DNA from: Burkholderiales bacterium
Lineage (GTDB): Bacteria; Pseudomonadota; Gammaproteobacteria; Burkholderiales; Burkholderiaceae_E
Assembly (NCBI GenBank): GCA_020248665.1
Contig: JADCHE010000013.1
Location: 23,273-87,272 of the forward strand
DNA: 64,000 bases
Direction of reading: 5' to 3'
Part shown: piece after piece, positions 7,355-16,623 of the stretch
Layout: the number at the start of each line of letters is the position of its first letter
Position numbering within the stretch: position 1 is the stretch's first letter
Position numbers and translations under genes: made by a program
The notes under the pieces: generated by a model
Seen by the model: the letters and a program-made list of their open reading frames with translations, nothing else
What the model was told of the DNA's origin: nothing
Databases searched by the model: none

Positions 7355-7894
7355 ATGGTCAGTGAAGCAGCCTCGGCCGCTGCGGGCGATTGGTCCGGCG
7401 CGGTGCACCAGGCCCTGAAGAGCCAGGGCGTCACCGTGGTCGGATTCGTCCCCGACGGAGGCATGAAGCGCGTGATCGAGCTGTGCCTGGCCGATCCGTC
7501 GATGCGCACCGTGCCGCTGACCAACGAGGCCGAGTGACCGTAACTAATGAACGGGGCGTGGCTCGGTGGCGCCAAGGGGTGCCTGATCATGCAGAGCACC
7601 GGCGTGGGCAACATCATCAACACCGCGAGCATGACGGAGGTCTGCCAGTTCCCGCTGCTGGTGCTCGTCTCGTGGCGCTCGAGCTGGGCGGAGGGCAACC
7701 GGTGGCAGATGCCGATGGGCGAGCGCTGCCAGGACTACTTTCGGATGGCGGGCTTCCACACGCAGGCCGTTGAGCATCCCGAGGACGCCGGACCCAGCGT
7801 CGAGGCGGCCGTCGAGCACGCCTACAACACGCTGAACGGCGTCGGGGTGTTCTTCAGCCAGCGGGTCATGGGCGTCAAGCGTTTCCTGAGGTGA
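7355..7894 (+). pseudogene. Thiamine-diphosphate 2-oxoacid decarboxylase, alpha subunit (ComD-like), interrupted by two in-frame stops
   Basis: Two open stretches in one frame (7355-7534 and 7547-7894) together give about 179 codons. That is the usual length of a sulfopyruvate/phosphonopyruvate decarboxylase alpha (pyrimidine-binding) subunit. The first ends in V-P-L-T-N-E-A-E, where the E aligns with the glutamate that activates thiamine diphosphate. The second resumes with N-G-A-W-L-G-G-A-K-G and M-Q-S-T-G-V-G-N, as in intact homologues. Between them, in register, are TGA (7535-7537) and TAA (7541-7543), in place of the expected G-V-x-x-x. AAGGAG precedes the first ATG. The gene is either inactivated or carries sequence errors. 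The beta subunit downstream is intact. Confidence 0.75.
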
Positions 7895-7899
7895 TCCAG

Positions 7900-8508
7900 A
7901 TGAAGGCCAAGGACGTCAAGAGCATTCCGTACACCCTCGACCGGCGACAGATCGTCAGGCAGTTGCTGGAGGGGCGCGACGACATCCCCGTCGTCACCGG
8001 GCTGAGCAGCGCGTCGTACGACTCGGTGGCGGCGCGCAGCGCGACCCACCCGTTGATCTTCAACCTGCACGGCGCCCTCGGCGGCGCTGCGATGGTCGGT
8101 CTAGGGCTGGCGCTCGCGCAGCCCGGCAGGCGCGTCCTGGTGCTGATGGGCGACGGCGACGTGCTGTGCGGGCTCGGGTCGCTCGCGACGCTCGCCGTGT
8201 CCGGCGCGCGTAACCTCGGGCTGGCGGTCTTCGACAACGCGATCTACGGCGAGACCGGTGACCAGATGACGGCGACCTCGCAGGGCGTCGAGCTCGGGGA
8301 CGTCGCCGCAGCCTGCGGCATGCCGATGGCCCGCACGGTGGACCGGCAGGAGGACGTGGCGGCCGCCATTGCCGACCTCCTCGAGGCGCCGGGGCCGGTG
8401 GTTGTCAACTTCAAGGTCTCGCCGGCGCATCCGGGCCACCTCGCGAAGACGCGCGACGGCGTGCTGATGAAGCTGCGGTTCCGCCAGGCGCTGCTCGGGA
8501 CGCCCTGA
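7900..8508 (+). CDS. Thiamine-diphosphate 2-oxoacid decarboxylase, beta (TPP-binding) subunit, ComE-like
   Basis: The product is 202 residues from the ATG at 7900, chosen because a GAGGTGA box lies just upstream; a GTG at 7891 is the alternative. It is the C-terminal TPP-binding half of a split decarboxylase. G-D-G at 84-86 begins the classic motif and ends about 30 residues later at F-D-N-A-I-Y-G-E-T-G. The split alpha/beta layout is that of sulfopyruvate decarboxylase (ComDE) and phosphonopyruvate decarboxylase, which release CO2 from a substituted pyruvate to give the aldehyde. It needs the preceding alpha gene, which is broken here. Substrate assignment is inference. Confidence 0.82.
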   Translation: MKAKDVKSIPYTLDRRQIVRQLLEGRDDIPVVTGLSSASYDSVAARSATHPLIFNLHGALGGAAMVGLGLALAQPGRRVLVLMGDGDVLCGLGSLATLAVSGARNLGLAVFDNAIYGETGDQMTATSQGVELGDVAAACGMPMARTVDRQEDVAAAIADLLEAPGPVVVNFKVSPAHPGHLAKTRDGVLMKLRFRQALLGTP

Positions 8509-8586
8509 GGCGGAAGTCGCCGCGCCCGCCTCGGCGCGTCGCCCCCCGGAGCTGCGGGGCCAGATCCGATCGACCAGGAGCCACGC

Positions 8587-9792
8587 ATGACGATCACCCT
8601 CGCACCGCGTCTGGAGCGCTTCAAGGCCTCGGAGAGCAACATGGCCGGAGACCGTGCCCGCGCGCTGCGCCAGGCCGGTCATCACGTGGTGGACTTCTCG
8701 ATCGGGGAGCCCGACTTCCCGGTGCCCGACCACGTCAAGCAGGCGCTCGTCGCGGCGCTTCAGGCGGACGACACCCACTACACGAACACAGGCGGCACGG
8801 TCGCGCTGCTCGATGCGGTGCGTACCAAGTTCGCCCGCGACAACGGGCTGCACTACGAGCGCAACGAGGTCATGGTCTCCACGGGCGCCAAGAGCGTGAT
8901 GTACCACGCGTTCGCGTGCACGGTCTCGCAGGGCGACGAGGTGATCGTGCCGCGGCCCTACTGGATCTCGTATCCCAATCAGGTGCGGATCAGCGGCGGC
9001 ACACCGGTGTTCGTCGACTGCGCACCCGAGAAGGACTTCGGGCTGGACGTTGACGCCATCGCGGCGGCCATCTCGCCGCGCACGCGCTGGCTGGTGCTCA
9101 ACTCGCCGAACAATCCCACCGGCACCGTCGTCCCGAAGGCGCAACTGCAGGCGCTGGCCAAGGTGCTGCGGGCCCACCCGGACGTACTTGTGATGAGCGA
9201 CGAGATCTACGAGCACCTGCGCTACGAGGACGTCGAGCACCACAGCATCGCGGCGGTCGAACCGAGTCTCAAGGACAGGACCCTGGTGGTCAACGGCGTC
9301 TCCAAGGCCTACGCGATGACGGGCCTGCGCATCGGCTACGCCGGGGGTCCCCCGGCGCTGGTGTCGGCGATGGTGAAGCTGCAGACGCAGACGACCTCGT
9401 GCGCGTCCTCGTTGAGCCAGAGCGCGGCGGTGGCGGCGCTGACCGGACCTCAGGACGTCGTGGCCGAGCGCCGCGCCGTCATGGGTGCGCGCCGGGCGCA
9501 CCTCGATGCCCTGCTGGCGCGGGTGCCGCTGCTGCGCACGCGTGCGCCCGACGGCGCGATGTACTTCTTCTGCGACGCGCGCGCGGCGATCGGCCGGCGC
9601 ACGCCGTCGGGACGGGTGCTGCAGAGCGACGCCGATATCGCCGGATACCTGCTGGACGAATTCAAGGTGGTGGTGGTGCAGGGGGGCGCCTACGGCCAGC
9701 CGGGGTTCTTCCGCATCAGCTTCGCCACCTCGCTGGACAACCTCGGCGAGGGCGGTCGGCGTCTGCACGACGCCTTCGCCGCCCTGAGCTGA
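8587..9792 (+). CDS. PLP-dependent aminotransferase, class I/II
   Basis: The 401-residue protein is a fold-type I aminotransferase close to the aspartate/aromatic group. It has S-I-G-E-P-D-F near the N-terminus, N-S-P-N-N-P-T-G mid-protein, S-D-E-I-Y-E-H, and the Schiff-base lysine K240 in V-S-K-A-Y-A-M-T-G-L-R-I-G-Y. The C-terminal R-I-S-F-A binds the substrate carboxylate. It converts an amino acid to a 2-oxoacid, which fits the neighbouring decarboxylase: cysteate, phosphonoalanine or an ordinary amino acid would all serve. AGGAG lies 5 bases before the ATG. Confidence 0.9.
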   Translation: MTITLAPRLERFKASESNMAGDRARALRQAGHHVVDFSIGEPDFPVPDHVKQALVAALQADDTHYTNTGGTVALLDAVRTKFARDNGLHYERNEVMVSTGAKSVMYHAFACTVSQGDEVIVPRPYWISYPNQVRISGGTPVFVDCAPEKDFGLDVDAIAAAISPRTRWLVLNSPNNPTGTVVPKAQLQALAKVLRAHPDVLVMSDEIYEHLRYEDVEHHSIAAVEPSLKDRTLVVNGVSKAYAMTGLRIGYAGGPPALVSAMVKLQTQTTSCASSLSQSAAVAALTGPQDVVAERRAVMGARRAHLDALLARVPLLRTRAPDGAMYFFCDARAAIGRRTPSGRVLQSDADIAGYLLDEFKVVVVQGGAYGQPGFFRISFATSLDNLGEGGRRLHDAFAALS

Positions 9793-9812
9793 GCTCCCGG
9801 AGCCACGACGAC

Positions 9813-10661
9813 ATGACAACGCCGCGCACCATCCTGATCACCGGTGCCCAGGGGGCCATCGGACAGACCCTGCGCACCTGCCTGCGGCAGCACGTGAAGC
9901 TCATGCGGCTGACCGACATCCGCGACATCGGGCCGGCCGGTCCCGGGGAGGAGTGCCATCGGGCCGACCTCGGTGATCTGGCGCAGATCGAGCCCCTCGT
10001 CCGGGGCGTCGACGCGATCGTCCACCTGGGCGGCGCGCTGGGCGCGATCCGCGAGGACGGCAAGGTCGTCGGCGAGACCGGCTGGGACACCATCCTGCAC
10101 GCCAACATCGTCGGGACCTACAACGTCTTCGAGGCCGCCCGGCGCAACGGCGTCAAGCGCGTGGTGTACGCGAGCTCGATCCATGCGCACGGCTTCTACC
10201 GGCGAGAGCGCCGGCCGACGCTGGACGACCCGCCGCGCCCGGACACCCGCTACGGCTTGAGCAAGGCCTTCGGCGAGGCCGCCGGGCGCTACTACGCCGA
10301 CAAGTACGGCCTGCAGGTGGTGGCGCTGCGGATCGCGACATTCAAGCAGCGGCCGACGCTGGTGCGCGACCTCGGGACCTGGATCAGCCCGCGCGACATG
10401 ACCGAGCTGGTGCGCTGCAGCCTGTCGTACCCCGACACGCACTTCGACGTGCTGTGGGGCGTGTCGGCCAACACACGCTCGTTGTACGACAACCCCAACG
10501 CGCGACGCTACGGCTACTTCCCGCAGGACGATTCGGAGGCCTTCCGGGACGAGCTCCTCGCGAATCCGGAAGCGGCCGACGACAACGCGTTCGAGCGCCT
10601 TTTCCACGCGGCACACCTGGCGTCGACCGAGTGGGCGGGCGACGTCTCGCGGATCCTATAA
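9813..10661 (+). CDS. NAD-dependent SDR/epimerase, uronate-dehydrogenase-like
   Basis: This encodes 282 residues of the extended SDR type. A glycine-rich I-T-G-A-Q-G-A-I-G loop lies at about 9-17, H-L-G-G follows near 70, and the catalytic Y147-x3-K151 sits in R-Y-G-L-S-K. The C-terminal W-G-V-S-A-N and later G-Y-F-P-Q-D-D-S-E-A-F-R resemble bacterial uronate dehydrogenases (Udh), which oxidise glucuronate or galacturonate to the lactone. Family membership is firm but the substrate is not: the surrounding genes deal with amino acids and 2-oxoacids. The gene begins 20 bp after the aminotransferase stop and is followed at 6 bp by the FAD oxidoreductase. Confidence 0.82.
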   Translation: MTTPRTILITGAQGAIGQTLRTCLRQHVKLMRLTDIRDIGPAGPGEECHRADLGDLAQIEPLVRGVDAIVHLGGALGAIREDGKVVGETGWDTILHANIVGTYNVFEAARRNGVKRVVYASSIHAHGFYRRERRPTLDDPPRPDTRYGLSKAFGEAAGRYYADKYGLQVVALRIATFKQRPTLVRDLGTWISPRDMTELVRCSLSYPDTHFDVLWGVSANTRSLYDNPNARRYGYFPQDDSEAFRDELLANPEAADDNAFERLFHAAHLASTEWAGDVSRIL

Positions 10662-10667
10662 GTCCGG

Positions 10668-11831
10668 ATGGTCATGTCGATCGTCATCGCGGGCGGCGGA
10701 ATCATCGGCTCGAGCACGGCCTACCACCTCGCGCGCGAGGGGGTGCCCGTGACGGTGATCGAGCCCGATCCCACCTACGAGTTCGCCGCCACGCCCCGGG
10801 CGGTCGGGGGCATCCGCTTCCAGCACGGGCTGGAGGACAACGTCCGCATGTCGCTGCACGGCGCCGAGGTCTTCAAGGACTTCGCGAAGCACGTGCAGGG
10901 CGGGCCGGTCGCATTCGATCCGGCGTTCCGCCAGGTCGGCTACCTGTTCATGGTGCAGGGCGACGCGGCCATCGCCAGCCTCGAGGAGTGCGCGCGGATG
11001 CAGCGCAGGCTCGGCGTCGAGGTGCACCTGCTCGACCGGACCGAACTGGAGCGGCGCTTCCCGTCGTTCGACTTCTCGCGCGCCGACGCGGCGGCGTTCT
11101 CGCCTGGTGACGGGCAGATCGACCCGAACGCCGCGCTGATGGGATACCGGCGCGCGGCGCAGGCGAACGGCGCGGTGTACGTGCAGGACCGGGTCGTGGG
11201 GGTCGACTGCAGCCGCAACCGGGTCGTCGCGGTACGCCTCGCCTCGGGCGGGACGCTGCCGGCCGACATCGTGCTGAACGCTACCAACTGCTGGGCGGCC
11301 GAGGTCTGCGACATGGTGGGCATGCCGGTGCCGATCGCGCCGATGCGCCGGCAGCAGTTCTACTTCAAGGCGCAGGACGCCATCGAGCCGATCCCGGTGA
11401 TGCGCGAGATGTCCGGATTCGCGCTGCGTCCCGAGCGCGACGGCTATCTCGTGGCCGTCACCAGGTTCGGCGAGCCCCGCGGCTTCAACTGGACGCTCGA
11501 GCACGAGCTGTTCGAGCAGGAGTTGTGGCCGGCGCTCGTCGAGCGCAGCCGCCGGTTCGAGGCGATCCGTATGCAGAACGGCTGGGTCGGGCACTACGAC
11601 ATGTGCGAGCTCGACGGCAATCCGATCATCGGTCCCTTCGAGGGGGGCGTGCAGGGCTTCCACGTCGCGGCCGGCTTCTCGGGGCACGGCCTGCAGCACG
11701 CGCCCGCCGTGGGTCGCGGGCTGGCCGAGTTGTTCGTGCACGGGCGCTATCTCACGCTCGACCTGTCCGCGTTCTCGTACCGTCGCGTGATCGAGCAGCG
11801 GCCGCTCGTCGACCAAGGGCCCAAGGCATGA
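10668..11831 (+). CDS. FAD-dependent oxidoreductase, DAO family
   Basis: The 387-residue protein starts with a dinucleotide-binding fold (V-I-A-G-G-G-I-I-G-S-S, then V-I-E-P-D as the ribose-binding acidic residue). It ends with the DAO-family G-F-H-V-A-A-G-F-S-G-H-G-L-Q-H-A-P FAD-binding signature. The family includes sarcosine oxidase, D-amino-acid oxidases/dehydrogenases and glycine oxidase, and the substrate is probably a secondary or D-amino acid. ATGs at 10668 and 10674 are both possible. The stop overlaps the HyuA start as ATGA, so the two are translated together. Next to HyuA/HyuB, oxidation of an N-substituted amino acid released by ring opening is plausible. Confidence 0.87.
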   Translation: MVMSIVIAGGGIIGSSTAYHLAREGVPVTVIEPDPTYEFAATPRAVGGIRFQHGLEDNVRMSLHGAEVFKDFAKHVQGGPVAFDPAFRQVGYLFMVQGDAAIASLEECARMQRRLGVEVHLLDRTELERRFPSFDFSRADAAAFSPGDGQIDPNAALMGYRRAAQANGAVYVQDRVVGVDCSRNRVVAVRLASGGTLPADIVLNATNCWAAEVCDMVGMPVPIAPMRRQQFYFKAQDAIEPIPVMREMSGFALRPERDGYLVAVTRFGEPRGFNWTLEHELFEQELWPALVERSRRFEAIRMQNGWVGHYDMCELDGNPIIGPFEGGVQGFHVAAGFSGHGLQHAPAVGRGLAELFVHGRYLTLDLSAFSYRRVIEQRPLVDQGPKA

Positions 11832-13975
11832 GCGCCGGCGCAGGCACCGACCCGCCGCTCGCGGTCCGGATCGCCGTGGACATCGGCGGCACCTTCACCG
11901 ACGGCATCGCGCAGATCGACGCCGACGGCGCGATCCTGACCGCGAAGGAGCTCACCACGCCGCAGGACCCGAGCCTCGCGGTCGCCACCGTGGTCGCCGA
12001 GCTGCTGCGTCAGGCAGGGCTCGTCGCCGAAGCGAGGGGGCTCGAGGTCCTGCACCGCGACGTGGTGCACGGCACGACCCTCGTGACCAACGCGATCCTC
12101 GAGCGCAAGGGCGCGCGTACCGGGCTCGTCGTGACGCGCGGTACAGCCGATACGCTGCGGATCGCGCGTGAGATGCGCTACGACCTGTACGACCTCGACA
12201 TCGAACTGCCCGAGCCGCTCGTCGATCGCACCGACGTGATCGAGATCGACGGCCGCCTCGACGCGAGGGGCACGGAGCTCGAGCCGGTGTCCGACCGGGC
12301 GCTCGAGGACGTGGTGGCGCATGTCCGCGAGCGGGGGATCGAGTCCCTCGGCATCTGCCTGCTGCATGCCTACCTCGAACCGGCCCACGAGGAGCGCGTG
12401 GCGCGGTACCTGCGGCACGCGCTGCCGAAGCTGTCGATCAGCGTGTCCAACCGCGTCGCGAACGAGATCCGCGAGTACGAGCGCATGTCGACGGTGGCGG
12501 CCAACGCCTACGTGCAGCCGCTGGCCGCCACCTACCTGCGCAAGCTGCGCCGCAGCCTCGAGGAGGTCGGTGCGGTCGGGCCGCTGCGCATCATGCTCTC
12601 GAGCGGCGGCTTCACTTCGGACCAGTCCGCAGCCGACGACCCGATCGACCTGCTGGAGTCTGGGCCGGCCGGCGGGGTGCTCAGCGCGCTGAACACGGCG
12701 GCGCTGGTCGGCGTCACGGACGTGCTGACCTTCGACATGGGCGGCACCACCGCCAAGGCCTGTGTGGCGACCGACGGTGCGCCGGCGATCACCTACCTGT
12801 TCGAGGCGGCACGCGCGCGGCGATTCAAGAAGGGCAGCGGCTTGCCGATCCTGGTGCCGAGCATCGACCTGATTGAGATCGGCGCGGGCGGCGGTTCGAT
12901 CGCGTCGCGCGACGCGCTCGGACTGCTCAAGGTCGGACCGCAGAGCGCCGGCGCGGCCCCAGGCCCGGTCTGCTACGGCTTGGGCGGGCACGATCCCACG
13001 GTGACCGACGCTGACCTGATGCTCGGCTACCTCGACCCGGACAGCTTCCTCGGCGGCCGGATGCGCCTCGACGCCAGGCTCTCCGAGGCCGCGATGCAAC
13101 GGCTTGCTGGCGAGCTCGGCATCGCGCCGATGAAGCTCGCCCAGGGGATCTGCGAAGTCGTGAACGAGAGCATGGCGTCGGCCGCACGGGTGCACGTGGC
13201 CGAGAAGGGGCTCGACCCGCGGGGCCTGACGATGGTCGCGACCGGCGGCGCCGGGCCGGTGCACGCGGTCGAGGTCGCGCACAAGCTCGGGATCCGGCGC
13301 ATCCTGTGCAGCGTCGCCGCCGGCGTCGGCTCGTGCCTCGGATTCCTGTCCGCGCCGGCCCGCGCCGACCGCGCCTGGTCGAACGCGCGCATGCTGCACG
13401 CGGTCGATTCCGCGGAGCTGGTCCGGGTCATGCGGCACCTGCGCGCCAGCGCGGCGAAGGAGCTGGCGCAGGCGGGTGTGGCCGAGGAATCGATGGTATT
13501 CGTGATCGTGGCCGACCTGCGATACGCCGGCCAGGGGCACAGCATCGCCGTCGAGCTGTCCTTCGATGAGCTGGACACCGGGCTCGCGGCGATGATCGCG
13601 CGGCGATTCGAGCAGCGCTATGTCCAGCTCTATGGGCAGACGCTGCCGGGGGGCGTGCTGCAGGTCGTGACCTGGCGACTCCGCGGGCGTTCAGCGCAGC
13701 GCTCGCAGGAGTTCCACCTCGAGCCCTCGGCGACCCCGGGTTCGCGGGCCGCAACCGCGGGATACCGACGCATCTACCTGCCCCCGCTGCAGCGATTCGG
13801 CGAGGTTCCCGTCCACGACCGGTATGCGCTGGCGCCGGGCACCGTGCTGGAGGGGCCGCTGCTGCTGCAGGAGGCTGAGTCCACCGTCGTGGTGGCGCGC
13901 CCCGCGCGCGTCGAGGTGCTTCCCAACCGGAGCCTCTCGATCACCCTGCCGCAGGACGATCGGAGTTCGCGATGA
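11828..13975 (+). CDS. Hydantoinase/oxoprolinase family protein, subunit A (HyuA)
   Basis: The 715-residue protein has the actin-like N-terminal hydantoinase A region (D18-I-G-G-T-F-T-D25) followed by H-G-T-T-L-V-T-N-A-I-L-E-R-K-G. A second phosphate loop, T-F-D-M-G-G-T-T-A-K, lies mid-protein with G-A-G-G-G-S-I-A after it. HyuA/HyuB pairs cleave hydantoins or 5-oxoproline with ATP, and related pairs form acetone- and acetophenone-carboxylases. The length is normal for subunit A. ATGA overlaps occur at both ends (11828-11831 and 13972-13975), so FAD enzyme, HyuA and HyuB are tightly coupled. Hydrolase and carboxylase roles cannot be told apart from sequence alone. Confidence 0.9.
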   Translation: MSAGAGTDPPLAVRIAVDIGGTFTDGIAQIDADGAILTAKELTTPQDPSLAVATVVAELLRQAGLVAEARGLEVLHRDVVHGTTLVTNAILERKGARTGLVVTRGTADTLRIAREMRYDLYDLDIELPEPLVDRTDVIEIDGRLDARGTELEPVSDRALEDVVAHVRERGIESLGICLLHAYLEPAHEERVARYLRHALPKLSISVSNRVANEIREYERMSTVAANAYVQPLAATYLRKLRRSLEEVGAVGPLRIMLSSGGFTSDQSAADDPIDLLESGPAGGVLSALNTAALVGVTDVLTFDMGGTTAKACVATDGAPAITYLFEAARARRFKKGSGLPILVPSIDLIEIGAGGGSIASRDALGLLKVGPQSAGAAPGPVCYGLGGHDPTVTDADLMLGYLDPDSFLGGRMRLDARLSEAAMQRLAGELGIAPMKLAQGICEVVNESMASAARVHVAEKGLDPRGLTMVATGGAGPVHAVEVAHKLGIRRILCSVAAGVGSCLGFLSAPARADRAWSNARMLHAVDSAELVRVMRHLRASAAKELAQAGVAEESMVFVIVADLRYAGQGHSIAVELSFDELDTGLAAMIARRFEQRYVQLYGQTLPGGVLQVVTWRLRGRSAQRSQEFHLEPSATPGSRAATAGYRRIYLPPLQRFGEVPVHDRYALAPGTVLEGPLLLQEAESTVVVARPARVEVLPNRSLSITLPQDDRSSR

Positions 13976-15510
13976 CCGCTTTCGATCCGGTGACACTCGA
14001 GATCCTCTGGGCCCGCCTCGGGAGCATCGTCGACGAGGCCGCGACCGGCTTCGTGCGGACCTCGTTCTCCAGCCTGGTTCGCGAGGCGAACGACTACGCG
14101 GTCGTGCTGACAGACGCTCGGGGGCAGTCGCTCAGCCAGTCGAGCTTCAGCATCCCGTCGTTCATCAGCACGCTGCCGCGCACCGTCCGGCACATGATGC
14201 AGCGTTTTCCGCCCGACACCCTAAGGCCGGGCGACCTGCTCATCACCAACGATCCGTGGCTCGCCACCGGACACATCCACGACGTGAGCACGGTGGCGCC
14301 GATCTTCCTGCGGGGTCGCCTCATCGCTTATTCGGCGGTGACCAGCCACGTGCCCGACATCGGGGGCCGGGTCCGCTCGAGCGACATCCCGTCGATCTTC
14401 GAGGAAGGGCTGCAGATCCCGCCGCTCAAGCTGCTGGAGGAGGGGCGGCGTCAGCCGGCCGTCGAGGCCTTCATCCGCGCCAATGTGCGCGTGCCCGACG
14501 CCACGATGGGCGACATCTGGGGGCAGGGCGCGGCGCACGAGCGGATCCGGGCTCGCCTGCTCGCCCTCGTCGACGAGTCCGACCTGGACCTCGCCGCGCT
14601 CGGCGACGAGATCTGCGGCCGGTCCGAGCGGGCCCTCCGCGACGCGATCTCCGTTCTGCCCGACGGCGAGTACCGCTATGCCGTGCGGCACGACGGCTTC
14701 GACGCACCGCTGCACGTCCGGTGCGCGGTACGGATCCGCGGCAGCGACCTCGAGGTCGACTACGACGGTACGTCGAAGCAGGTCGAGACCAAGTCGATCA
14801 ACGTCGTCGAGACCTACACCTACGCCTACACCGCGTTCGCAGTGAAGGCGCTGCTGTGCCCGGAGGTGCCGAACACCGAAGGCAGCTTCCGGCCTCTCGT
14901 CGTGCGTGCGCCGCTGGGCTCGGTGCTCAATGCGACCTACCCAGTGGGTACCGGCGCGCGCGGCCAGATCGGTCACATCCTGCCGGTGGCTGTGCTCGGT
15001 GCGCTCGGCCCTGTGATTGGCCGGCGCCAGCGCGCGGAGGGGAGCGGCAACTGCGTGATCACGATGGCGGGCCGGCACGCGGGCGAGCGGTTCTCGGTGG
15101 CGAACTTCATCAACGCCGGCCAGGGGGCCACGGCAGATCGGCCGGGACTCTCGGGCATCAGCTTTCCGAGCAACCTCGGCAACAGCCCGATCGAGGTCCT
15201 GGAGTCGGAGGCGCCGGTGCGGGTGCGGGAGCGCAGCCTGCGCGCCGGCTCTGGCGGTGCAGGGCTGCAGCGCGGCGGCGACGGGATCCGTTTCGCCTTC
15301 GACTACGTCGGCGAAGAGCCGGCCGGATGCTCGTTCCTGATGACCCGTCGTATCGTCCCGCCGCAGGGCGTGCAGGGAGGCGCACCGGGGCAGCCGGCAC
15401 GACTGGAGGTCAATGGCGTCGAGCGCGACCCGGTGGAGGTCAAGGCGCTCCGGCCGGGCGACCGCGTCGTGCTGGAGACCGCAGGCGGCGGCGGCTGCGG
15501 CGGGCGCTGA
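13972..15510 (+). CDS. Hydantoinase/oxoprolinase family protein, subunit B (HyuB)
   Basis: The product is 512 residues. It begins with D-P-V-T-L-E-I-L-W-A-R-L, the hallmark opening of HyuB, then F-V-R-T-S-F-S, P-G-D-L-L-I-T-N-D-P-W and H-I-H-D-V. Later come S-H-V-P-D-I-G-G and the C-terminal G-G-A-G-L-Q-R-G-G-D-G. It partners HyuA in ATP-dependent ring opening or carboxylation. It overlaps HyuA by four bases and is the last gene of this operon. The downstream genes are on the other strand, with a GC-rich hairpin in the 78-bp gap. Confidence 0.9.
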   Translation: MTAFDPVTLEILWARLGSIVDEAATGFVRTSFSSLVREANDYAVVLTDARGQSLSQSSFSIPSFISTLPRTVRHMMQRFPPDTLRPGDLLITNDPWLATGHIHDVSTVAPIFLRGRLIAYSAVTSHVPDIGGRVRSSDIPSIFEEGLQIPPLKLLEEGRRQPAVEAFIRANVRVPDATMGDIWGQGAAHERIRARLLALVDESDLDLAALGDEICGRSERALRDAISVLPDGEYRYAVRHDGFDAPLHVRCAVRIRGSDLEVDYDGTSKQVETKSINVVETYTYAYTAFAVKALLCPEVPNTEGSFRPLVVRAPLGSVLNATYPVGTGARGQIGHILPVAVLGALGPVIGRRQRAEGSGNCVITMAGRHAGERFSVANFINAGQGATADRPGLSGISFPSNLGNSPIEVLESEAPVRVRERSLRAGSGGAGLQRGGDGIRFAFDYVGEEPAGCSFLMTRRIVPPQGVQGGAPGQPARLEVNGVERDPVEVKALRPGDRVVLETAGGGGCGGR

Positions 15511-15531
15511 CGCAACCCCCGCGCGATCGGG

Positions 15532-15567
15532 GTCGCGGGCCGCCGGTGTGAAGACCTCGCCCGCGAC
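15532..15567. terminator. GC-rich hairpin between convergent genes
   Basis: GTCGCGGGC (15532-15540) and GCCCGCGAC (15559-15567) form a perfect 9-bp stem with an 18-base loop in the gap between convergent HyuB and the Ldh_2 gene. There is no T-tract on either strand, so intrinsic termination is uncertain. The hairpin may only block RNA decay or assist Rho. Confidence 0.3.
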
Positions 15568-15588
15568 GGGCCGTGACGCTCCGCCGCT

Positions 15589-16623
15589 TCATGGCGCGCG
15601 ACCCGCCTCGCGCAGCTGCCGCAGCAGCGCGGTCGGCACGTCGACCCCGTCGCGCAATGCGGCGTCGCGCCGGGCGAGTCTGCCGTCGCCGGGCAGCCGT
15701 TCCGCGCCGGTGTCCGGATAGAGCGCGAGCCAGTCCGCCACGCGCCCTGCCAGCCCGGCGTCGCCGGCGCGCGCCGGGTCGATGACGATCACCGTCTGCC
15801 CGCCGTTCGCCGACGCGGCTCCCGGCACCTCGGCGGCCCGGTCCTCGACGGCGAAACGGCCGCCCGACAGCGCCGCGGCCATGATCTCCACCATCAGCGA
15901 CACCGCCGTGCCCTTGTGGCCTCCAAAGGCCAGCAGGGCACCGCCGTCGAGAATCGAGCGCGCGTCCGTGGTGGGCGCGCCATGGCGGTCGACGCCGGTG
16001 CCAGGCGGCACGGCCCGTCCGGATTCGGCCATCAGCCGCACGTCCGAGACCGCGACAGCGCTCGTGGCCATGTCCCACACGAAGGGGGGCCGCCCGCGGA
16101 CCGGCGCGGCGAACGCCATCGGGTTGGTGCCCAGCATCGGGTGCCGCCCGCCGTGCGGCACGACACGCCGGCGCGTGGCAACGAACATCATCGCGACGAG
16201 CCCGGCTTCGGCGAACGGCTCGACGTCGCACCGCAGAGCGCCCACGTGGTGGGCGTTGCGCTGGGTCAGCACCGCGATCCCCTGGGCGGCGGCCATCCGC
16301 GCCAGTTCCGGGCGGGCCCGCTCGAGTCCCGGTTGCGCGAACCCGTTGTCCCCGTCGACGTGGAGGGCGGCGGGGCCCGCGACGGTCATCCGCGGACGTG
16401 CCCGCGCGCCGATCCAGCCGCAACGCAGACCCGACAGCAGCGAAGGGAGCATGAACAACCCGTGGCTGGCGGGACCGTCCCGCTCGGCCAATACGATCCG
16501 GTCGGCCAGCAGGGCCGCGACGTCGAACTCGACCCCGTGGGCGCGCAGCGCGTCGCTCGCGAGGGTCCTCACCTCGTCCAGCGTCAGGCGCTGCACGTCG
16601 CGCGAAGGAGTGTGCGCGCTCAT
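15589..16623 (-). CDS. Ldh_2 (malate/L-lactate/sulfolactate) family NAD(P)-dependent dehydrogenase
   Basis: The product is 344 residues, the usual family length. Recognisable pieces are the N-terminal D-G-P-A-S-H-G-L segment, Q-R-N-A-H-H-V-G with the catalytic-type histidine, G-T-N-P-M-A-F-A-A-P and W-D-M-A-T-S. G-G-H-K-G-T-A-V-S-L-M and a nucleotide-contacting stretch near the C-terminus complete the fold. The family includes ComC-type sulfolactate dehydrogenase, malate dehydrogenase and ureidoglycolate dehydrogenase. Next to a ComDE-like decarboxylase, oxidation of a 2-hydroxyacid to the 2-oxoacid that ComDE uses is attractive but unproven. It overlaps the upstream regulator gene by four bases (16620-16623), so regulator and enzyme share a transcript. 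Confidence 0.87.
   Translation of the reverse strand: MSAHTPSRDVQRLTLDEVRTLASDALRAHGVEFDVAALLADRIVLAERDGPASHGLFMLPSLLSGLRCGWIGARARPRMTVAGPAALHVDGDNGFAQPGLERARPELARMAAAQGIAVLTQRNAHHVGALRCDVEPFAEAGLVAMMFVATRRRVVPHGGRHPMLGTNPMAFAAPVRGRPPFVWDMATSAVAVSDVRLMAESGRAVPPGTGVDRHGAPTTDARSILDGGALLAFGGHKGTAVSLMVEIMAAALSGGRFAVEDRAAEVPGAASANGGQTVIVIDPARAGDAGLAGRVADWLALYPDTGAERLPGDGRLARRDAALRDGVDVPTALLRQLREAGRAP

Noticed and set aside
7535..7537. TGA as a selenocysteine codon in the decarboxylase alpha gene
   Set aside because: A TAA follows two codons later in the same frame, so recoding the TGA would not give a protein.
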